DNA of 21,711 nucleotides from Pelargonium cotyledonis (taxonomy: Eukaryota > Streptophyta > Magnoliopsida > Geraniales > Geraniaceae). Every line of letters begins with the position of its first letter. The first letter of the stretch is position 1. Below the pieces are notes generated by a model, which searched no databases, was not told the DNA's origin, and saw only the letters and a program-made list of their open reading frames with translations. This document shows, one piece after another, positions 18,700-21,711 of the stretch. The stretch is taken from assembly GCA_036897625.1 (NCBI GenBank), contig JAYMTA010001116.1, forward strand, positions 1 to 21,711, given 5' to 3'. A program made the position numbers and the translations under genes.

Positions 18700-19120
18700 C
18701 TGAAGAGAGCTAAACTACGAACACCATCCACCTTTGCCAACTCCTTTCTCCAACATTCAACTGTTATCACACAAAAAAAAAACAAAACAAAACAAAAGGA
18801 GCAACATTTAATCAGTTTGTTGGTATATTACATACTTGACTTACAATATTTAGTACAGATTCATAAATAATTACAAACCATGGTCCTAAAAATGGCATTT
18901 TTGTATGAAACAAAAAGGCACATTGAAAATAGTTAGGGGTTTCTCGTCAGAAACGCTTACCAAAATCGAACAACTCATCAACACGACCGTCCGCGCAAGA
19001 AGGAACCCTAGTGGAAATGAAGTACCGATCTTCGTCTAACTTGTGGTCATCAAACACTTGCGCCTCCATTTTTTCCTCAATCTCTGACTCTCGCTCTATC
19101 TCTTCTAACTTCAACCTCAT
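18700..19120 (-). pseudogene. Unit C: copy of the MRLKLEE gene exons 1-2 with lost donor
   Basis: Exon 1, 19120-18961, is open: MRLKLEEIERESEIEEKMEA, then DDHKLDEDRYFISTRVPSCA and DGRVDELFDF. It ends at donor G|GTAAGC and has lost one codon (Trp TGG) present in A and B. Exon 2, 18760-18700, has a good acceptor and reads VECWRKELAKVDGVRSLALF, but its donor GT is changed to AT (CAG|ATGAGC). Between A and C the exon 1 substitutions are about half silent, so current selection is not evident. The upstream array at 19226-19690 is the longest of the three units. Confidence 0.55.
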
Positions 19121-19225
19121 ATCTATTTATGTCCTCCTTATCTTTCTAACATATTGACTTCTTGTAGGACTTCCCACATAGACACTAACCAACTACATAT
19201 ATCTTCTAGCTGGCAGACTGCACAA

Positions 19226-19690
19226 TGTGCGCCGTTAACATTTGTGTAACCATACCAGAATCAACTTGTATCTGATTAGTAGTATACCAATTAAATACTC
19301 ACACCGATATAATATTGGTAACCTAACTAAAACTATTTGTATCTGGGTAGTACACTAAATCTAAAAAACGCGTGCCATTAACATTGTTGTATCCACGCTG
19401 TTACATAAGTGTATCTGAGATATGAAACAATAAAAAACACGCGTCAATGTATATTTTGTATCTACACCAATAATTGTTGTACTTCACTCAATATATTCAT
19501 TGCAATCACTTCGACCGATAAAAGTATATACGTATACCAATATAGTTTGTAACTTGTTTGCTAAAAAACGCACGCCGTTGATTATTTAGTATTTCAGCCA
19601 TTAATATTTGTAACTACAAACATTGGACATTAAAACGTGCGCCGATAACTAATTTGTAACCTCGCCGTCAGAGTTTGTAACTATTTTAAA
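19226..19690 (+). repeat. Long motif array, roughly 71-bp dimeric period
   Basis: Relatives of TTTGTAAC/TTTGTATC begin at 19243, 19265, 19314, 19336, 19386, 19408, 19455, 19476, 19546, 19607, 19653 and 19674. Spacings alternate 22, 49, 22, 50, 22, 47, 21, then 70 and 61 (one degenerate member each), then 46 and 21. Phrases such as GCGCCGTTAACAT, GCACGCCGTTGAT and GTGCGCCGATAACTAATTTG precede the first member of most pairs. It lies upstream (- strand sense) of the unit C gene. The last members (19546-19674) are nearest to the TTTGTAACT consensus. Confidence 0.7.
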
Positions 19691-19926
19691 CAAATGGGTC
19701 TGACCCATCTACTTTTCCCACTGAACCATCCCCTTACCCACAAAATAACCACAAAAAAAATAATAATAACGGGTCATGCCAGCGTTCCTTCTGTTGCCCA
19801 ATCACCCACCGACACCTGTCACACATGCAAAACACATGAAAACCAAGCACATGCACCAATCCCTTCATTTTTCTTATAGAGTTGCCCTTACATTCCAATT
19901 TTAGCTGACTCAATTTACTAACTTTA
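19691..19926. other. Unassigned stretch
   Basis: This is a less AT-rich segment beginning GGGTCTGACCCATC, itself a short palindrome (GGGTCnGACCC at 19697-19707). A 61-codon + frame (19694-19879) has a low-complexity, His/Thr/Pro-rich composition and no other support. I call no gene. Confidence 0.35.
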
Positions 19927-20028
19927 ATTTTTTAATATATCAACTCCTGAAACTTGTGTGGCCAGTTGACCCATACCACATCAATCGTCTAACGTGGCCA
20001 ATGAAACAACACATTTTATTTCCCTCCT

Positions 20029-20329
20029 CAACAACATTGCCTTTGTAAAGTGAATTGAGCAAATAGAAGACCACGAACAGCACGAGAGCGACGACGACGT
20101 CAGACTTGAACTTGAAGAGCGACAGATTGCAGCTCGATTCTTTGAGACTGGACTCGACGCATTCGATCTTCTTGGTCTTATATTTCTTGCCAACAATCTT
20201 GTTGGGGTTTTCAGTTTTCATGGTTTTGGGCTTTTTGGCGGCTTTTTCAATGAAGGATCACATCAACTTGTAGGGTAGTGGTGCGGTAAATAAGGATCAC
20301 AACGACGAGAAGATCTGTGGAGTGGCCAT
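20029..20329 (-). pseudogene. TMCO1 / CLAC-like calcium channel gene fragment (truncated, disrupted)
   Basis: The - strand frame starting at 20221 reads MKTENPNKIVGKKYKTKKIE, then CVESSLKESSCNLSLFKFKS and VVVALVLFVVFYLLNSLYKG, ending at NVV. This matches the central part of plant TMCO1 homologues: the charged, coiled-coil-like segment (SLKESSxxLSLFKFKS) and the second membrane segment. In that family it continues VVAKLPF; here it breaks after VV into unrelated sequence at about 20029. Homology also extends upstream (SFIEKAAKKPKTMKTENP, VILIYRT), but it is interrupted by an in-frame TGA at 20260-20258 and a one-base shift near 20276. TMCO1 proteins (about 188 residues) are ER membrane proteins that release excess Ca2+. 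This fragment lacks the C-terminal half and most of the first membrane segment, so it cannot be functional. The ATG at 20329 (MATPQIFSS) may mark the original 5' edge. It is intronless across the matched part. Confidence 0.8.
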
Positions 20330-20546
20330 TTGTTTATGGAGTGTTTAGGGAGTGAAAAAATGATTTATCGGTAGATTGAGATGATGTGATCTGGAAAATG
20401 GGCAAATGCTCTGATTTGTGATTAGTTTGGCAGAGGGGATGGTGAAAACAAAATGACGTTGTTTTGCGGAAGGGAGGAGGGAAACAAAATGCACAATTTT
20501 AGTAGCCATGTTGAACATCTGACGTGACCGACTTACGTGGCACAAT
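20330..20546. other. Noncoding interior between the TMCO1-like fragment and the right arm
   Basis: The sequence is G/A-rich on the + strand (GGAAGGGAGGAGGGAAACAA near 20469). The 71-codon - frame here has no support beyond length. Nothing else is recognised. Confidence 0.35.
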
Positions 20547-20609
20547 CGGTGATGTGACATGGGTCAACCGGTTACAACAGGTTACAAGGTCTAAAATATT
20601 AAAAAAACT

Positions 20610-20720
20610 GGGTTAATTGTTATTTACTACCCTATACTTGACACCTTTTGCAATGTATTACCCTTAACTATTTTTTGTAACTTTTGAGTACCATAATATA
20701 TCCAAAACTGTTTCTGTCCA
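20610..20720 (+). repeat. Left terminal inverted repeat
   Basis: Begins GGGTTAATTGTT and ends near ATCCAAAACTGTTTCTGTCC. It pairs with 21338-21447. Confidence 0.85.
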
Positions 20721-20761
20721 AATTCCATATATTAAATTGTGAAATGATTCCTTTTTCTATT

Positions 20762-20993
20762 TTTTTCTCCAAAATTTTGGTCACTTAGAGTGGCAACAAA
20801 AAGCGATTCCGGCATCGGATGTTGCCGAAAATGATGGTGGAGCATTTTTGGACTGTAATAAATTCAACCCACTTGGTGGTGTGGTCAGATTCTTATCGAG
20901 TAAAGAGATCGGCACAGAGTCATGTGGTAATCGAAAAATTTTCTGGCGTCAATTGGTTGTAAATCTGAGATGGGTTGATTCGCTGGTTGATTA
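20762..20993 (+). pseudogene. TIR element: first copy of a coding-like module
   Basis: From about 20772 the + frame reads QNFGHLEWQQKAIPASDVAE, then NDGGAFLDCNKFNPLGGVVR and FLSSKEIGTESCGNRKIFW, and runs on to TAA near 20991. The second copy about 287 bp downstream keeps the same frame, with conserved H-L-x-W, A-I, D-V-A-E-x-D-G-G, K-F-N-P-x-G-G-V-V-R-F, K-E-I-G and I-F-W. There is no plausible ATG close by, and the upstream sequence is T-rich. I do not recognise the family; a captured host-gene fragment is one option. Confidence 0.4.
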
Positions 20994-21017
20994 ATTCTGA
21001 GTCTAGTAGTTCCAGAT

Positions 21018-21275
21018 TTGGTGGTCCAATCTCATCGAAGATGGAAAATTGACAAAGAAAATTTTGGTGTTCACTTGGATTGGTGGCTGGAAGCGATTTC
21101 GACGCCGGATGTTGCTGAAATTGATGGTGGATCATCCTTGAAATCTCATAAATTCAACCCAAGAGGCGGTGTGGTCAGATTCTCGTCGAGGAAAGAGATC
21201 GGCGTAGAGCCATGTGGTGGCCAAGAAATTTTCTGGGAAGAAGATAAATCCCTAAGGGAATTTATGCCATTTTGA
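21018..21275 (+). CDS. TIR element: ORF containing the second copy of the module (unidentified)
   Basis: The open frame of 85 residues begins GTG/ATG-like at 21018 (a GTG start is unlikely in a plant, so the true start is uncertain). It contains ENFGVHLDWWLEAISTPDVA, then EIDGGSSLKSHKFNPRGGVV and RFSSRKEIGVEPCGGQEIFW, and ends EEDKSLREFMPF. It aligns without frame breaks to the module at 20772-20945 at roughly 60% of residues. Differences between the copies include many third-position changes, which would suit a once-coding sequence. There are no membrane segments or recognisable motifs. It is probably not expressed in its present form. Confidence 0.35.
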   Translation: MVVQSHRRWKIDKENFGVHLDWWLEAISTPDVAEIDGGSSLKSHKFNPRGGVVRFSSRKEIGVEPCGGQEIFWEEDKSLREFMPF

Positions 21276-21337
21276 AAAAAAAATAAATTAACATGTGCAA
21301 CATGACACGATTTGTGGCATTTTTCGTCAGTTTGGAT

Positions 21338-21447
21338 GGACGAAAAGAGTTTTGGATAGACTAGGGTACTCAAAAGTTACAAAAAATAGTTAAGGGTAGT
21401 GCATTGCAAAAGATGCCAAGTATAGCCTAGTAAACAACAATTAACCC
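21338..21447 (-). repeat. Right terminal inverted repeat
   Basis: This is the reverse complement partner of 20610-20720. It contains one of the three - strand AGTTACAAA copies (near 21375), which pairs with TTTGTAACT in the left arm (about 20675). Confidence 0.85.
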
Positions 21448-21711
21448 CAAAGAGCAAATAAATTCTAAGGCAAGTGTTCGAGGGAAGCTATGTGTTCAAA
21501 TCCTAAGTTGAAGAAAATCATATGTTCGACGAGCAAAATCTCCCTAAAGTCTAAATTCCCTAAGTCTAAAAGTTTCACTAGGCTTGACAAGGGGATTTAG
21601 CTGGCCCGATTCATCATGGACGAGCCCAAGACCAACCAAAGCCCGACTTACAAGTCCACACGGAGAGACCACATGCCAATCTTTCTCACAGGCCGAGCAA
21701 GGAGTGGACGG
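21448..21711. other. Right flank, unassigned and GC-richer at the end
   Basis: CCCTAAAGTCTAAA and CCCTAAGTCTAAA form a short direct repeat near 21543-21569. From about 21600 the GC content rises visibly (CTGGCCCGATTCATC, GAGCCCAAGACCAACC, AAAGCCCGAC), unlike the rest of the window. This resembles the edge of another repeat such as an LTR-type element, but I see no diagnostic end. Confidence 0.3.

Larger units (their letters stand above)
17229..19440. repeat. Tandem unit C, with an internal deletion and insertion
   Basis: The start (CAACTAAGTAAGTTTTGTC) and the landmarks at 17350-17640 follow A and B. Sequence equivalent to about 14040-14437 of A is missing. After AAAATAATGA near 17735 the unit departs from A and B until about 18630, where CAATTAATGAAGGAAACAAA resumes. 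C therefore carries a deletion of about 0.4 kb and about 0.9 kb of unrelated sequence. The gene exons and the motif array at its right end are retained. Confidence 0.75.
19928..20607. mobile_element. Possible TIR element carrying the TMCO1-like fragment
   Basis: The left arm at 19928-19987 and the reverse complement of the right arm at 20547-20607 align at about 73% identity by eye. They share TTTTTTAATAT, GTTGACCCAT and CACATCA. The arms enclose the TMCO1-like fragment, the arrangement expected of a Pack-MULE-type gene capture. No target duplication is clear, and the right arm abuts the next TIR element at 20610. The element class is unknown. Confidence 0.4.
20610..21447 (+). mobile_element. 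838-bp TIR transposon with about 110-bp terminal inverted repeats
   Basis: The left end GGGTTAATTGTTATTTACTA (20610) and the reverse complement of the right end (to 21447) match over about 110 bp with about 13 mismatches (roughly 88%). This includes a perfect 33-bp run covering ACCCTTAACTATTTTTTG and onward (right copy near 21366-21398). The interior holds a duplicated coding-like module. No obvious target duplication flanks it (left ...AAAAAACT, right CAAAGAGC...). Class is uncertain: TIR length suits a MULE-like or MITE-type non-autonomous element. No transposase is visible. Confidence 0.85.

Noticed and set aside
19981-20196. 71-codon Ser/Arg-rich - frame
   Set aside because: It is an alternative frame of the TMCO1-like fragment; the recognised family match is in the other frame.
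1-21711. LTR retrotransposon, CACTA or Helitron as explanation of the whole window
   Set aside because: I found no paired TG...CA LTRs, no primer-binding site, no reverse transcriptase or integrase motif, no CACTA terminus and no Helitron-type 3' hairpin with CTRR that I could support.

Overview
The window looks like repeat-rich nuclear DNA of a flowering plant, most likely a eudicot. It is AT-rich and gene-poor. Its coding pieces are short exons with GT/AG introns and TATA boxes. It carries the last exon of a Ulp1/C48-type protease of the kind spread by plant Mutator-like elements (MULEs), and a broken piece of a plant TMCO1-like (CLAC calcium channel) gene. I found no tRNA, rRNA, CRISPR array or bacterial-type gene. 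No complete host gene with an assignable function is present. Nearly everything reads as transposon-derived, duplicated and decayed sequence.

Layout. 1-556: end of an intron, then the terminal exon of the C48-like protease, + strand. About 0.6-8.8 kb: + strand territory of decayed, mutually related 'cassettes' starting near 2.3, 4.1, 5.2 and 7.7 kb. The recurring order is a TTTGTAAC motif, a block rich in TTCCCGCTC and AAACCCTAAT, a TATA box (three of four), an ATG 51-57 bp later, and then a TGGTTTCTCTGTTCA motif. 8.9-10.4 kb: two diverged direct repeats flank a small two-exon coiled-coil gene on the - strand. 10.8-12.4 kb: two paralogous tryptophan-rich ORFs on the - strand, each with a TATA box and each broken by one stop at a different codon. 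13.26-19.4 kb: a roughly 2-kb segment present three times in tandem (A, B, C). Each copy carries the first two exons of the same unidentified - strand gene and an upstream array of TTTGTAAC/TTTGTATC-like motifs. Copy C has lost about 0.4 kb and gained about 0.9 kb that includes a 78-bp minisatellite. 19.9-20.6 kb: TMCO1-like pseudogene fragment between imperfect inverted repeats. 20.610-21.447 kb: a TIR transposon with about 110-bp inverted repeats and a duplicated coding-like module. The last 0.26 kb is unassigned and looks GC-richer.

The common thread is the short motif TTTGTAACT. I count about 17 exact copies on the + strand against 3 on the - strand, where base composition predicts about 0.3 per strand. 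The motif falls in phased ladders: a spacing of about 54 bp at several places on the left, and a repeating 22/49-bp spacing on the right next to the - strand promoters. Together with the Ulp1-type exon, this suggests a large, degenerate MULE-like element or cluster whose noncoding parts carry a protein-binding repeat, by analogy with VANDAL elements of Arabidopsis. That interpretation is inference; the spacing and strand bias are read directly from the sequence.
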